From Alphaproteobacteria bacterium PA2 (lineage in GTDB: Bacteria > Pseudomonadota > Alphaproteobacteria > Caulobacterales > Caulobacteraceae), in the NCBI GenBank assembly GCA_002256425.1, contig NKIZ01000001.1:1833001-1897000 (forward strand): a stretch of 64,000 nucleotides of DNA, given 5' to 3'. The stretch's first letter is position 1. Each line of letters opens with the position of its first letter. Position numbers and translations under genes: made by a program. Shown one piece after another: positions 24,011 to 33,307 of this stretch. A model generated the notes under the pieces. That model had not been told where the DNA came from. It made no database searches and was given only the letters and a program-made list of their open reading frames with translations.

Positions 24011-27000
24011 TCAGGCCTCGGTAGCGATGAAGGTGCGCCGGCCGGAGGGTGTGGCGCAGAAGGGGTCCGTGCAACAGGCGGCGCGACCGGAAGCGATATA
24101 GTCGGCGTCATGCCACCAGGGTTGGCTGGCGGCGGCCATGGCGAAGGGTGAAGCGGCCCGGGCTTGCCGTACCGGGGATGAGAAGGGACCGATAAGGCCC
24201 GGGATATCAAATACTTCTCCGTTCTTCATCACCCTGTCGACAGCGGCGGCGTCCTCGATCCGCGCCAGGGGATCGCCTCGGCAGATGACCAGGTCTGCGA
24301 GGGCGCCCTTGGAGAGATAGCCCAGGGGCTGGTCCAGGAAGTCTCCGGCGGCCCGGGTGGCCGTCCGCAGGGCCTCGACGGGCGTCATGCCATAGCGAAC
24401 CATGGCCCGCAGGTTCATATGCAGGCTGATCCCGTTGAAATCGATGGGAGAGTCCGTGCCCGTGACCACCTTGCCGCCGGCCTTCAGCATGGCCCGCAGG
24501 TGGGCCACATTCCGCTCCAGGGACTCTAGGGCTGGCGCCAGATCACCCTTGGTGGACATGTCGACCCGGGCCTTCAGTCGGGCATACTCCCATGGCGGAT
24601 AGAGGGCCCTTGTGCGGGGGTCATCCACCAGCGAGCGGTCCTGGGCATAGAGGGCTGCAGAGGAAAACAGGGTGGGCGTGCGCCGGGCGCCGCTGGCGGC
24701 GAAGAGGGCTGTCACGTCCTGATAGCTGGCCCCCAGGAAACTCGCGGTGCGCGAATAGCCGAACCGGCTGGTGGCCCCCATGTGCTCCATGCCGTCCAGC
24801 CCGAAGGCCAGGGCCGGGTAGTGATAGTGCGAGGTTACTGGCAGGCCGTTGGCGTGGGCCCAGGTCGTCAGATCCCGCTGGGCGTCCAGGGGCAGGCGGA
24901 CATAGGCCTTGATCAGGTCGTAGCTGAGGGACGAGACCCTTTCGAGCTCCAGAGCCATCTGGCCAGGCTCGGTCACAGGCCGCATGAAGTTGTAATAGAT
25001 CCGGCCACCGTCAATGGCCTCGCCGGTGGCGAAATAGCGCGGGCCGATCCGGGCGCCGGAATCCAGGGCCTCGCGGTCTTCCACCATATGATAGGCAGGC
25101 GAGCCCGGGGAACGGGTTGTTGTCACGCCGAGGGAAAGCCAGAGCCGTCCCTCGCGGTCGCCATAGGCGTAGCCCGCCATCTGCCGGTGGGCGTGCATTT
25201 CCACCAGGCCGGGAATGACTGTGGTTCCCGCGGGGGCTTCGACCAGGCGGGCGTCCTTTGGGCCGCGGCCCTTGGGGACGATGTGGGCGATGCGGTTGCC
25301 GCTGATGACAATGTCCAGGTCCTTGCGGGCCTCTGCGCCAATGCCGTCCCAGACCCGGGCTGCGCGGACGACAGTCCTGCCCTGGGGCCTGGCATTGGCC
25401 CATTTCAGATCGAGGGGCACATCCCTGGGCGGGCCGCCGTCCAGGGAGAGAAGGCGCAGCTTACCGGCTGACAGGTAGAGCAGGGTGTTGGAGTCGCCAG
25501 CCCAGCTGGGGGCGTCAGTAACTTCGTTGTTCAGGACCTTGGGACGGCCGATGAAGCCCCCCTGCGGGTCGACCTCCACCACCCAGAGGCGGCTGGCGAA
25601 GACATAGGCGAGGCGGGCTCCGTCCGGTGACCAGACCGGGCCGTCATCGCCCCGGACGCCCAGGGACTTGTGGGCCGCATGGGGCTGATAGGTGGTCTTC
25701 GATGTGGCGACATCGACAGTCAGGATCTCGCTCAGGCCCTCGCGATAGCGGGCCGAATAGGGTTTGAAGGCGGCCAGGGCGATGGTCTTGCCATCGGCGC
25801 TCCAGCTGGGCCGACCTGGCTCCCAGATGGCAGGCAGGATCTGGCGGATCTTGCCGGTGGCGACCTCGGCCGTATGGAGGGCCCCGGTCTGGTCCAGAAA
25901 AGCCAGGGTCTTGCCGTTGCGCGACCATGCGGGTGCGAGGGCGGCGCCGGAATGGCGGGTGATCTGGCGGTCCTCGCCGGTCGCCAGGGTGCGTACCCAG
26001 ACCTGCAGATCGCCGCCGCGGTCGGTGGAATAGGCAAGGGACAGGCCATCGGGCGACCAGGCGGGGTCGCACTTCCAGAACCGGTCCTTTGTCAGAGCCT
26101 TGGCCGGGCCGCCCAGAGGCATGATGTAGAGGTCGTTCAAGGCCCGGAAGGCGATCTGGGCGCCATCGGGTGACAGGACCGGACTGCCGATTCCCACTAC
26201 CGGGCTCGGAACCGTGGAGTCAAAATTCCGGCCACGCTTCCGGTAGAAGGGCCGGGCGACAGGTATCCGGACCTCGAATGGAACAGCCTTCCGGCCAGCC
26301 GCACCCTGCCGCTGGATCTGGCCGTCCGCAGCAAAGATCATGTCGCCGTTTGGCAGCCAGGTTGGCCTGAACGGAAAGACGTCAGCACCCTTCACCAAGA
26401 CGGCATCCGCCGTCCTCAGTTCAGCCTTGCCCTCATCCAGGTGGGTGAAGACCAGTTTCGTGCTCTCAGGGCTGAAGTTTGGGCTGTGAACCTCACCTGA
26501 GCTCGCTGTAAAGGCGACCGTCCTGGCGCCGCCCAAGGTCAGGGTCTCGATGCGTCTGCGATCAACCACATAGGCCAGGGTCTTGCCGTCCGGCGACCAG
26601 CAGGGTTGACAGGCCTGCCCATCGGCTTCGGCCACCAGCTTCGGCGCGCCTCCGGTGATCGGCATGATGTGAATGGCGTAACGGCCAGTCGCGTCCGCAG
26701 CAAAGGCTATGGTTCCGCCATCCGGGGAAACCCGGGGCTCACGACAGTCGAACGGTCCGCTGATCAGTTGTGTCAGCCCTGTGCCATCAGCCTTGACGGA
26801 CCAGATATGGAAATTGCCGGCCCGATAGGACTGGAAGACCAGGGTCTTTGAGTCAGGCGTCCAGTCGGGCTGGGCGCCGTCGGTCAATTCATCGGTCAGC
26901 CTCCTGGCCGGACCGCCTGCAACGGGCAGGGTCCACATCGAACCGTGTAGGTCCATGGCGATGGACTTGCCGTCCGGAGAAGCCGCGACCGCCAGGTTGG

Positions 27001-27139
27001 TCCCTTCAGTGACGGTCACCATGCGGCTGTTTGTTGCTGCAGCCTCACTCGACCCGGACAGGGCGCTGGCTGCGACAGCGACGCCGCCTATGGTCAGGAG
27101 ATCGCGACGGTCGACGCCGCCCTTGGCCTTGCGGTTCAT
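24011..27139 (-). CDS. Tat-exported amidohydrolase with TolB-like propeller
   Basis: A 1042-residue two-part protein. The N-terminus has a twin-arginine type signal (VDRRDLLTIGGVAVAASAL), so export in folded form with metal is expected. Residues about 45-560 contain repeated PD40/WD-like blades such as VSPDGGTIAFAADATGRYAI, PCWSPDGKTLAYV and PAWSPDGLSLAYSTDRGG, forming a TolB/DPP-IV-like beta propeller. The C-terminal part (about 610-1010) is an amidohydrolase with TTVIPGLVEMHAHRQMAG (metal ligands HxH), SHYHYPALAFGLDGMEHMGA and GGKVVTGTDSPIDFN. The combination resembles exported imidazolonepropionase-like amidohydrolases. It sits two bases after a TauD-type dioxygenase and five before a GST. 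The real substrate is unknown. Confidence 0.9.
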   Translation of the reverse strand: MNRKAKGGVDRRDLLTIGGVAVAASALSGSSEAAATNSRMVTVTEGTNLAVAASPDGKSIAMDLHGSMWTLPVAGGPARRLTDELTDGAQPDWTPDSKTLVFQSYRAGNFHIWSVKADGTGLTQLISGPFDCREPRVSPDGGTIAFAADATGRYAIHIMPITGGAPKLVAEADGQACQPCWSPDGKTLAYVVDRRRIETLTLGGARTVAFTASSGEVHSPNFSPESTKLVFTHLDEGKAELRTADAVLVKGADVFPFRPTWLPNGDMIFAADGQIQRQGAAGRKAVPFEVRIPVARPFYRKRGRNFDSTVPSPVVGIGSPVLSPDGAQIAFRALNDLYIMPLGGPAKALTKDRFWKCDPAWSPDGLSLAYSTDRGGDLQVWVRTLATGEDRQITRHSGAALAPAWSRNGKTLAFLDQTGALHTAEVATGKIRQILPAIWEPGRPSWSADGKTIALAAFKPYSARYREGLSEILTVDVATSKTTYQPHAAHKSLGVRGDDGPVWSPDGARLAYVFASRLWVVEVDPQGGFIGRPKVLNNEVTDAPSWAGDSNTLLYLSAGKLRLLSLDGGPPRDVPLDLKWANARPQGRTVVRAARVWDGIGAEARKDLDIVISGNRIAHIVPKGRGPKDARLVEAPAGTTVIPGLVEMHAHRQMAGYAYGDREGRLWLSLGVTTTRSPGSPAYHMVEDREALDSGARIGPRYFATGEAIDGGRIYYNFMRPVTEPGQMALELERVSSLSYDLIKAYVRLPLDAQRDLTTWAHANGLPVTSHYHYPALAFGLDGMEHMGATSRFGYSRTASFLGASYQDVTALFAASGARRTPTLFSSAALYAQDRSLVDDPRTRALYPPWEYARLKARVDMSTKGDLAPALESLERNVAHLRAMLKAGGKVVTGTDSPIDFNGISLHMNLRAMVRYGMTPVEALRTATRAAGDFLDQPLGYLSKGALADLVICRGDPLARIEDAAAVDRVMKNGEVFDIPGLIGPFSSPVRQARAASPFAMAAASQPWWHDADYIASGRAACCTDPFCATPSGRRTFIATEA

Positions 27140-27141
27140 GG

Positions 27142-28023
27142 TCAGGCCTGGGCTGGGGTTAGCAGGGCGGTATTCGCTGAAAGTGTCAGGCCAGGGCCCG
27201 GGTCTACTGTCACCCGGCGCATGTGCCGACGCTGTCCCGGATAGTCATTCAGGGCGTAGTGCCAGACCGAGCGGTTGTCCCAGAAGGCCACGGCGCCCGG
27301 CGACCAGCGGAACCGGCAGGTGAAGGCCTCGCTACGGCAGTGGTCGAACAGGAAGTCCAGGAGGGGCTTGGACTCCCGCTTGCTCCAACCCTCGAATTTC
27401 GTCGTGAAGGCCGGGTTCACATAGAGCGCCTTGCGGCCGGTTTCCGGGTGGGTGAGGACCACAGGGTGGATAAACTCACCTACTGCGCCCTCAGCCTCGA
27501 CGACCTTCATGGAGGCGCGCTTCTGGGCGGAGTGGCCGCTGGAGGAGTATTCCCGCCCGGCGGAATGGACGGCATTCAGGGTGTCGAGGGTCGCGCGCAG
27601 GGCAGGTGTCAGGGCCTCATAGGCCGCCGCCTGGCTGGAGAACAGGGTGTCGCCACCCCAGTCAGGGAGTTCGATGGCATGAAGGATTGACCCAATGGCC
27701 GGGGTTTCGAGGAAACTCATGTCCGAGTGCCAGCCGCCGCCGAAGTTTGTCTTGTCGGAGGGCTCCTTGATGATCTCCATGACCTCTGGATGGTCATCCA
27801 TGCCCGATACGTAAGGATGGATGTTCAGGGGGCCAAAGCGACGGCCAAAGGCGGTCTGCTGGGAGGGTGACAGGGCCTGATCCCGGAAAAAGATCACCTG
27901 ATGCTCAACAAAGGCGGCACGGATCTGGGCGACGACGTCGTCAGACAGTTGCTCGGAAAGGTCGACGCCGGAGATTTCTGCGCCCAGCGCCCCGGCGACC
28001 TTCCGGATCTTGATCTTCGACAT
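27142..28023 (-). CDS. TauD/TfdA-family 2-oxoglutarate dioxygenase
   Basis: A 293-residue non-haem Fe(II)/2-oxoglutarate dioxygenase. The iron ligands are His99 and Asp101 in GGGWHSDMSF and His255 in NRSVWHYALNDYPG; a 2-oxoglutarate-binding arginine lies in RRHMRRVTV. The N-terminal KVAGALGAEISGVDLSEQL is typical of the TauD/TfdA group, which hydroxylates sulfonates, phenoxyacetates and related compounds. The ATG at 28023 gives MSKIKIRKVAGALGAEI; the longer frame is rejected. First gene of the operon with the propeller-amidohydrolase and the GST, so cooperative breakdown of one compound is a reasonable inference. Confidence 0.92.
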   Translation of the reverse strand: MSKIKIRKVAGALGAEISGVDLSEQLSDDVVAQIRAAFVEHQVIFFRDQALSPSQQTAFGRRFGPLNIHPYVSGMDDHPEVMEIIKEPSDKTNFGGGWHSDMSFLETPAIGSILHAIELPDWGGDTLFSSQAAAYEALTPALRATLDTLNAVHSAGREYSSSGHSAQKRASMKVVEAEGAVGEFIHPVVLTHPETGRKALYVNPAFTTKFEGWSKRESKPLLDFLFDHCRSEAFTCRFRWSPGAVAFWDNRSVWHYALNDYPGQRRHMRRVTVDPGPGLTLSANTALLTPAQA

Positions 28024-28172
28024 ATTGCGGCTCCCTGAACGACGAACAGTCCGGGAGATAACCGCATGCCCGGGGCCGCGTTTCAATAGTTGCAGGCGTG
28101 GGAGGGGTCCGGGGCCCCGATAGCGCTCCAGCCCCTGCAATGCTAAGGCGCCGGCGATTTGGGGGATTTTCG

Positions 28173-29066
28173 ATGACGGCGACGGCGCTTTCCTGGCGGC
28201 ATGCCCTGCTGGCCTTTGTGGTCGTGGCGATCTGGGGCAGCAATTTCGTGGTCATCAAGGTGGCCCTGGCGCATCTGCCGCCCCTGACCTTTGCAGCCCT
28301 GAGATTTGGACTGGCTTTCTTCCCGGCGGTCTTTTTCTTCAAGCGCCCGGAGGTCCCGCTTCGCAATCTGGCGGCCTATGGCATGCTCATCGGGATCGGA
28401 CAGTTCGGTGTCCTCTATATCGCCATGGGTCATCAGATCTCGCCGGGTCTGGCCTCTCTGGTGGTTCAGTCCCAGGCCTTTGTGACCATTGGGCTGTCCG
28501 TCTGGCTGACCGGTGAGCGGGTCCGGGCCTTCCAGGTGGCGGCCCTGGCCCTTGGCGCGGCTGGCCTTGGGGTCATCCTGACGCACACCGACGCCACGAC
28601 AACGCCTCTTGGGCTTGGCATGGTCCTGTTCGCCGCGGTGTCCTGGGCCCTGGGTAATACGGTCCAGAGATCGACCCCGGGGGTCAGTTCCCTGTCCTTC
28701 GTGGTCTGGTCGAGCATTTTCGCCGTTCCGCCGCTGATCGTTCTGGCCCTGATGTTCGACGGCCTGCCAGCCATCCAGCGGGGGTTGGTCAATGCTGACC
28801 TGGGCACCTGGGCCGCTGTGCTCTGGCAGTCCCTCGGCAATACCCTGGTCGGCTATGGCGCCTGGGGGTTCCTGTTGGCGCGGTATCCGGCGGCGACGGT
28901 TTCGCCCTGGTCCCTGCTCGTGCCGGTCTTTGGAATGGGCGCCTCGGCCGTCCTGCTTGGCGAGGCCCTGCCGGTCTGGAAGCTGGCGGCGGCCGGGCTG
29001 ATCCTGGCCGGGCTGGCGGTGACCGTTCTGGGGCCGCGGATCTGGGCCGCCAAACCTGCGACCTGA
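28173..29066 (+). CDS. EamA-family (DMT superfamily) exporter
   Basis: A 297-residue inner-membrane transporter with ten predicted helices in two EamA repeats. Repeat one begins LAFVVVAIWGSNFVVIKVAL with the typical W-G-S-N-F motif and contains ALRFGLAFFPAVFFF. The second repeat starts near residue 145 (LGLGMVLFAAVSWALGNTVQ) and ends with VPVFGMGASAVLLGEAL. Members export amino acids and other metabolites such as O-acetylserine; the substrate cannot be read here. The ATG at 28173 follows GGGGGA with suitable spacing. It is divergent from the dioxygenase gene and 63 bases upstream of pyrE. Confidence 0.92.
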   Translation: MTATALSWRHALLAFVVVAIWGSNFVVIKVALAHLPPLTFAALRFGLAFFPAVFFFKRPEVPLRNLAAYGMLIGIGQFGVLYIAMGHQISPGLASLVVQSQAFVTIGLSVWLTGERVRAFQVAALALGAAGLGVILTHTDATTTPLGLGMVLFAAVSWALGNTVQRSTPGVSSLSFVVWSSIFAVPPLIVLALMFDGLPAIQRGLVNADLGTWAAVLWQSLGNTLVGYGAWGFLLARYPAATVSPWSLLVPVFGMGASAVLLGEALPVWKLAAAGLILAGLAVTVLGPRIWAAKPAT

Positions 29067-29129
29067 TCGCCAAGGCGGATGACAGACGGGGGGCTATTCG
29101 GTAAGGCCGGACGCACAGGAGATACATCC

Positions 29130-29714
29130 ATGAACACCGAACAGGTCCTCGACGAATTCCGCGGCGCAGGCGCCCTGCGCGAAGGTCACTTCATCCTGTC
29201 CAGCGGGCTGCATTCCGGCACCTTCCTGCAGAAGAACCTGGTCTTCCAGTATCCCGACCGGACCGAGCGCCTGTGCAAGGCCCTGGCGGAACTTATCACC
29301 CAGACCGTGGGCAAGGTGGATGTCTGCATCTCGCCAGCGGTAGGTGGTATCATTCCCGGCTATGAGACCGCCCGACACCTGGGTGTTCCCTCGCTCTATG
29401 TCGAGCGGGAAGGGGGCGAGTTCAAGCTGCGCCGAGCCTTCTCGATCGAGCCCGGCGCCCGGGTCGCCATGGTCGAGGACATTGTCTCCACCGGCCTGTC
29501 GTCCCGGGAATGCGTCGACGCCATCAAGAAGGCCGGCGGTGAAGTTGTGGTTGCGGCCTGCCTGGTGGATCGCTCTGGCGGACGCGCCGATCCCGGCGCA
29601 CCTTTCATCGCCCTGGCGCGGCTGGATGTCCCGGCCTATCCCGCAGACCAGCTGCCGCCGGAACTGGCCGCCATTCCGGTGGAGGACCCCGGCAGCCGGA
29701 GACTTTCCAAGTGA
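29130..29714 (+). CDS. pyrE: Orotate phosphoribosyltransferase
   Basis: A 194-residue enzyme that couples orotate to PRPP to give OMP in pyrimidine synthesis. The PRPP-binding loop appears as [20 protein letters not shown]. The N-terminal part has [20 protein letters not shown], typical of the alphaproteobacterial/Thermus-type PyrE. The ATG at 29130 has a strong AGGAG eight bases upstream, which decides against the longer frame at 29079. It overlaps pdxJ by four bases (GTGA), placing it at the head of the pdxJ-acpS-lepB-rnc-era run. Confidence 0.95.
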   Translation: MNTEQVLDEFRGAGALREGHFILSSGLHSGTFLQKNLVFQYPDRTERLCKALAELITQTVGKVDVCISPAVGGIIPGYETARHLGVPSLYVEREGGEFKLRRAFSIEPGARVAMVEDIVSTGLSSRECVDAIKKAGGEVVVAACLVDRSGGRADPGAPFIALARLDVPAYPADQLPPELAAIPVEDPGSRRLSK

Positions 29715-30469
29715 ACAGGCTTCGTCTGGGCGTCAATATCGACCACGTCGCGACCATCCGCAACGCACGTGGGGCTGACTATCCTGATCCTGTCCGCGCC
29801 GCGGAACTGGCCATGGCCTCTGGCGCAGATGGCATTACGGCCCACCTGCGTGAGGACCGCCGCCATATCTCGGACAGCGACATCGAGTCCCTGGCGCGGG
29901 TAACCCGCAAGCGAGGCATTCCGCTTAATTTCGAAATGGCCGTGACGCCTGAAATGGAAGCCATCTGTCTGGCTCATCTCCCCCATGTAGCCTGTCTCGT
30001 ACCCGAGAGGCGTGAGGAAGTGACCACGGAAGGCGGGCTGGATGTTGTTGGTGGGCATAACCGCATTGCCGGCTCGGTCCGCAGGTTCCTTGACGCCGGC
30101 ATCAGGGTGTCCTGCTTTGTGGATGCAGACCTGGCCCAGATCGCTGCGGCGAAATCCGTCGGCGCACAGGTGGTCGAGCTGACGACGGGCCCCTATTGCG
30201 ACGCCGTGCGCGAGGGCTCGCCTGAGGCGCCCCGACTGCTCAAGATCCTGCATGAGGCCACAGAAGAGGCCACGCGATTGGGGCTTGAGGTCCATGCGGG
30301 TCATGGAATTGACTATGAGACGGTCAGCGCCATCGCCGCCATTCCTCAGGTGATGGAGCTGAACATCGGGCACTTCCTGATCGGCGAGTCGATCTTTGTC
30401 GGCCTGTCACCCGCTATTGCCCGCATGCGCCTGTTGATGGACGCTGCCCGGGCCGAGGTTGCGGCGTGA
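29711..30469 (+). CDS. pdxJ: Pyridoxine 5'-phosphate synthase
   Basis: A 252-residue TIM-barrel enzyme that joins 1-deoxyxylulose 5-phosphate and 3-amino-2-oxopropyl phosphate to make pyridoxine 5'-phosphate. Signature segments are [16 protein letters not shown] at the N-terminus, [38 protein letters not shown] and the C-terminal [16 protein letters not shown]. The start is a GTG within the pyrE stop, and the stop overlaps acpS by four bases, so all three genes are translationally coupled. pdxJ-acpS is a widely conserved pair in proteobacteria. Confidence 0.97.
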   Translation: MNRLRLGVNIDHVATIRNARGADYPDPVRAAELAMASGADGITAHLREDRRHISDSDIESLARVTRKRGIPLNFEMAVTPEMEAICLAHLPHVACLVPERREEVTTEGGLDVVGGHNRIAGSVRRFLDAGIRVSCFVDADLAQIAAAKSVGAQVVELTTGPYCDAVREGSPEAPRLLKILHEATEEATRLGLEVHAGHGIDYETVSAIAAIPQVMELNIGHFLIGESIFVGLSPAIARMRLLMDAARAEVAA

Positions 30470-30864
30470 TCGTCGGCATCGGCTCTGACCTGTCAGATAT
30501 CCGCCGGATCCAGGGCAGTCTGGACCGGTTCGGGACACGGTTCACCAACCGGATCTTCACCGAGCTGGAGCGCAGCCGGTCGGACCGGAAGACAGACCCT
30601 GCGTCCAGCTATGCCAAGCGTTTTGCGGCCAAGGAGGCCTGCGCCAAGGCCTTGGGGACCGGCATGCGGGCCGGGGTCTTCTGGCGGGACATGGGGGTGG
30701 TGAACATGCGTTCCGGCCAACCTACCATGGCCTTGACGGGCGGCGCCCTGACAAGATTGAACGCCATTACGCCGGAGGGGCATCGGCCAGTCATCCATCT
30801 GTCCCTTACGGATGACCACCCCTATGCCCAGGCCTTCGTGATCATCGAGGCGCTTCCGCTCTAG
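30466..30864 (+). CDS. acpS: Holo-[acyl-carrier-protein] synthase
   Basis: A 132-residue phosphopantetheinyl transferase that activates ACP using coenzyme A. The N-terminal motif [15 protein letters not shown] holds the metal-binding aspartate, and the second motif is [18 protein letters not shown] with the catalytic Glu and Lys. The start is a GTG overlapping the pdxJ stop (GTGA). Length is standard. A 104-base gap to the first signal peptidase gene could contain a further promoter. Confidence 0.96.
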   Translation: MIVGIGSDLSDIRRIQGSLDRFGTRFTNRIFTELERSRSDRKTDPASSYAKRFAAKEACAKALGTGMRAGVFWRDMGVVNMRSGQPTMALTGGALTRLNAITPEGHRPVIHLSLTDDHPYAQAFVIIEALPL

Positions 30865-30968
30865 GCTCCCGGCCTTTCTGAATGTTCACTCGCCAGAATT
30901 ACCGCAGCATCGTATGCAGCGGCTGATTTGATTTCGTCCGGCTGGCCGGATTGACCAAGGACCTGTCT

Positions 30969-31748
30969 ATGTCTGAAGCCGCGCCCGCTACTGATGCCAC
31001 CCAGGAAACCCCGGAAGTCAACGAGACCTGGGAGATCATCAAGACGGTCGCCATCGCCCTGCTGATCGCGCTTTTCCTCCGGGTCCTGGTGTTCCAGCCC
31101 TTCACGATTCCCTCAGCCTCAGAGGAACCGAACCTCTATGAGGGGGACTATGTGCTGGTGACGAAGTTTGACTATGGCTGGTCGAAGCACTCCATCCCGC
31201 TCAGCCCGCCGCTGTTTTCCGGACGGGTCTTTGGCAGGGCGCCCGCCCGGGGAGACATCATCGTCTTCAAGCTGCCGCGGGACAACAAGACCGATTACAT
31301 CAAGCGGCTGATCGGCCTGCCCGGTGACCGGGTCCAGGTTCGCGACGGCCTGCTCTACATTAATGGCAAGGAAGTCCCGCGGACGGTGACAGCCACGATC
31401 GAGGAAACCGGCGGAACCGAGTCGATAATCCCGGTGCAGCGGGTCCAGGAAACCCTGCCTGAGGGCCGCAAGATCATGACCAATGACTTCGGGACCAACT
31501 ACCCCCTGGACAATACCGAGGAGTTCACGGTTCCGGCCGGAAACTACTTCTTCATGGGCGATAACCGGGACAACTCAGCTGACAGCCGACTTTCAATTTA
31601 TGATGGCGTCGGCATGGTGCCGGAAGAGAATCTGGAAGGCCGGGCCCGGTTCGTGCTTGTTTCCTGGAAGAAGGGCGCGTCTCTGTTCAAGCCATGGACC
31701 TGGGTGCTGGATCTGAATTTCAGCCGTTTTGGTCGGGTGGTGCACTAG
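30969..31748 (+). CDS. Signal peptidase I paralogue with altered serine box
   Basis: A 259-residue type I signal peptidase that should cleave secretory signal peptides at the outer face of the inner membrane. A single N-terminal helix (about residues 24-44) precedes the serine box PSASEEPN: Ser51 corresponds to the catalytic serine, but the next residue is Glu52, where the family almost always has Met. Lys112 in DYIKRLIGLPGDR is the general base, and GDNRDNSADSR is box E. The next gene encodes a collinear paralogue with the normal SASMEP sequence. The ATG at 30969 has AAGGA seven bases upstream. It may be active with changed specificity or weakened; its catalytic pair is retained. Confidence 0.93.
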   Translation: MSEAAPATDATQETPEVNETWEIIKTVAIALLIALFLRVLVFQPFTIPSASEEPNLYEGDYVLVTKFDYGWSKHSIPLSPPLFSGRVFGRAPARGDIIVFKLPRDNKTDYIKRLIGLPGDRVQVRDGLLYINGKEVPRTVTATIEETGGTESIIPVQRVQETLPEGRKIMTNDFGTNYPLDNTEEFTVPAGNYFFMGDNRDNSADSRLSIYDGVGMVPEENLEGRARFVLVSWKKGASLFKPWTWVLDLNFSRFGRVVH

Positions 31749-31832
31749 GGTCAGCCTGCGACTTGCCGCAGACAGGTCTAGCCGCTAGCTAAGGGCGAGG
31801 CCTTGGCCTGCTTGAGCCACGCGGACCCTTTC

Positions 31833-32612
31833 ATGACATCCAACCCGACTTCTGAAGAGGACGCCGCGCCGCCGGCAGCCCTGAAGGAACTCGCGGAGAT
31901 CGTCTGGACCATAGGTCTGGCCCTCATCCTTACCCTGATCCTGAAGGTCCTGATCTTCCAGCCTTTCACCATCCCCTCAGCCTCCATGGAGCCGAACCTT
32001 CTGGAGGGCGACTACATTGTCGTCTCGAAGTTCTCCTACGGGTTTTCGCGACACTCCATTCCCTTGAGTCCCCCCGTCATGACCGGAAGGATTTTTGGAC
32101 GTGAACCCCAGCGTGGGGATGTGGTCGTCTTCAAACTGCCCAGGGATGGCCGGACGGACTATATCAAACGGTTGATTGGCCTGCCCGGTGACAGGGTCCA
32201 GATGAAGGGCGGGGTGATCTATCTGAACGACGCCCCCGTTCCGCGCCGATCCCTGCCCACGGTGATGATGGATTCCGGTTATGGCTTCACCAGGAGCGTC
32301 GAGCGGTTTGAGGAAACCCTGTCCAATGGCCGCAAATACGTGACCTATGACTACGGAAGCGACGGCGACCTGGACAATACGGCGGTGTTTGTCGTGCCGG
32401 CCGGGCAATATTTTGTCCTTGGCGACAATCGCGATAACTCATTGGACAGTCGGGTTCCCAACGCCATCGGGGTCGGGTTTGTCCCGGCCGAGAACATAGT
32501 GGGCAAGGCGCAGGTGATCCTGCTTTCCTGGAACAAGGGCGCCTCATTGCTCGAGCCATGGACCTGGTTCACCCATGCCCGTCCTGATCGCTTCTTCCGG
32601 TCCCTGCGATGA
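31833..32612 (+). CDS. lepB: Signal peptidase I
   Basis: A 259-residue type I signal peptidase, collinear with the preceding gene product. The N-terminal anchor helix lies at about residues 24-44. Catalytic Ser51 lies in the canonical box PSASMEPNLLEGDY, Lys112 in DYIKRLIGLPGDR, and box E is LGDNRDNSLDSR. It differs from its neighbour mainly in the insert around residues 120-190. The ATG at 31833 (MTSNPTSEED) is chosen over an upstream TTG. The stop overlaps rnc by four bases (ATGA). lepB-rnc-era is a widely conserved operon. Confidence 0.96.
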   Translation: MTSNPTSEEDAAPPAALKELAEIVWTIGLALILTLILKVLIFQPFTIPSASMEPNLLEGDYIVVSKFSYGFSRHSIPLSPPVMTGRIFGREPQRGDVVVFKLPRDGRTDYIKRLIGLPGDRVQMKGGVIYLNDAPVPRRSLPTVMMDSGYGFTRSVERFEETLSNGRKYVTYDYGSDGDLDNTAVFVVPAGQYFVLGDNRDNSLDSRVPNAIGVGFVPAENIVGKAQVILLSWNKGASLLEPWTWFTHARPDRFFRSLR

Positions 32613-33307
32613 ACCGCCGCGCCCAGGCTGTTGCGGACTTGCAGGCCAGGATCGGTCACCAATTCGCCGATATGGAACTGCTCGAACGGGCATTGACCCA
32701 TTCCAGCGTCGGCAATGGTGGAACGAAGATCCGCGATAATGAGCGTCTAGAGTTTCTCGGCGACCGGGTGCTGAACCTGCTGGCCGCCGAGCAGCTGACC
32801 GAGGTCCGGCCTGCGGCGCGGGAGGGCGAACTGTCCCGTTGCATGAACCAGCTGGTCAATTCCCATACCTGCGCCCGGATCAGTCGCAATATCGGCCTGC
32901 GCGACGCCATGCGCGTTGACGCCAGCGCCAGCAAGGTCGGGGCCCGGGACAGCGACCGGGTCCTGGGCGACGCCTGTGAGGCGATTATGGCTGCGCTCTA
33001 CCTGGATGGCGGACTTGAGACGGCCCGGCTCTTCTTCCGGCGGTTCTGGGCTGACGAGTTCAATGAGCTTGATGCCCCCCAGAGCAAGGATTCCAAGACC
33101 TTGCTGCAGGAATGGGCTATGGGACGCGGCTTGCCCGCCCCGGACTATGTGGTGGTCGACAGCCAAGGACCCTCCCACGCCCCGATTTTTACCATTGAAG
33201 TCCGACTGCCCGGTTTTGACGCCGAGACCGCCAGGGGCGGTTCCAAGCGTGAGGCCGAGAAGGCTGCGGCCGCTTTGATGCTTGCCAAGAGAGAACTCGA
33301 ACCATGA
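32609..33307 (+). CDS. rnc: Ribonuclease III
   Basis: A 232-residue double-strand-specific endoribonuclease for rRNA and mRNA processing. The catalytic domain has NERLEFLGDRVLNLLAAE with the signature acidic residues and LGDACEAIMAALYLDGG. The C-terminal double-stranded RNA-binding domain spans about residues 155-230 (SKTLLQEWAMGRGLPAPDY, RGGSKREAEKAAAALML). ATGA overlaps on both sides couple it to lepB and era. Confidence 0.97.
   Translation: MNRRAQAVADLQARIGHQFADMELLERALTHSSVGNGGTKIRDNERLEFLGDRVLNLLAAEQLTEVRPAAREGELSRCMNQLVNSHTCARISRNIGLRDAMRVDASASKVGARDSDRVLGDACEAIMAALYLDGGLETARLFFRRFWADEFNELDAPQSKDSKTLLQEWAMGRGLPAPDYVVVDSQGPSHAPIFTIEVRLPGFDAETARGGSKREAEKAAAALMLAKRELEP

Noticed and set aside
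30969..31748. The first signal peptidase copy as a pseudogene
   Set aside because: The frame is intact, length equals the neighbour's, and both catalytic Ser51 and Lys112 are present. Only the adjacent Met is replaced.
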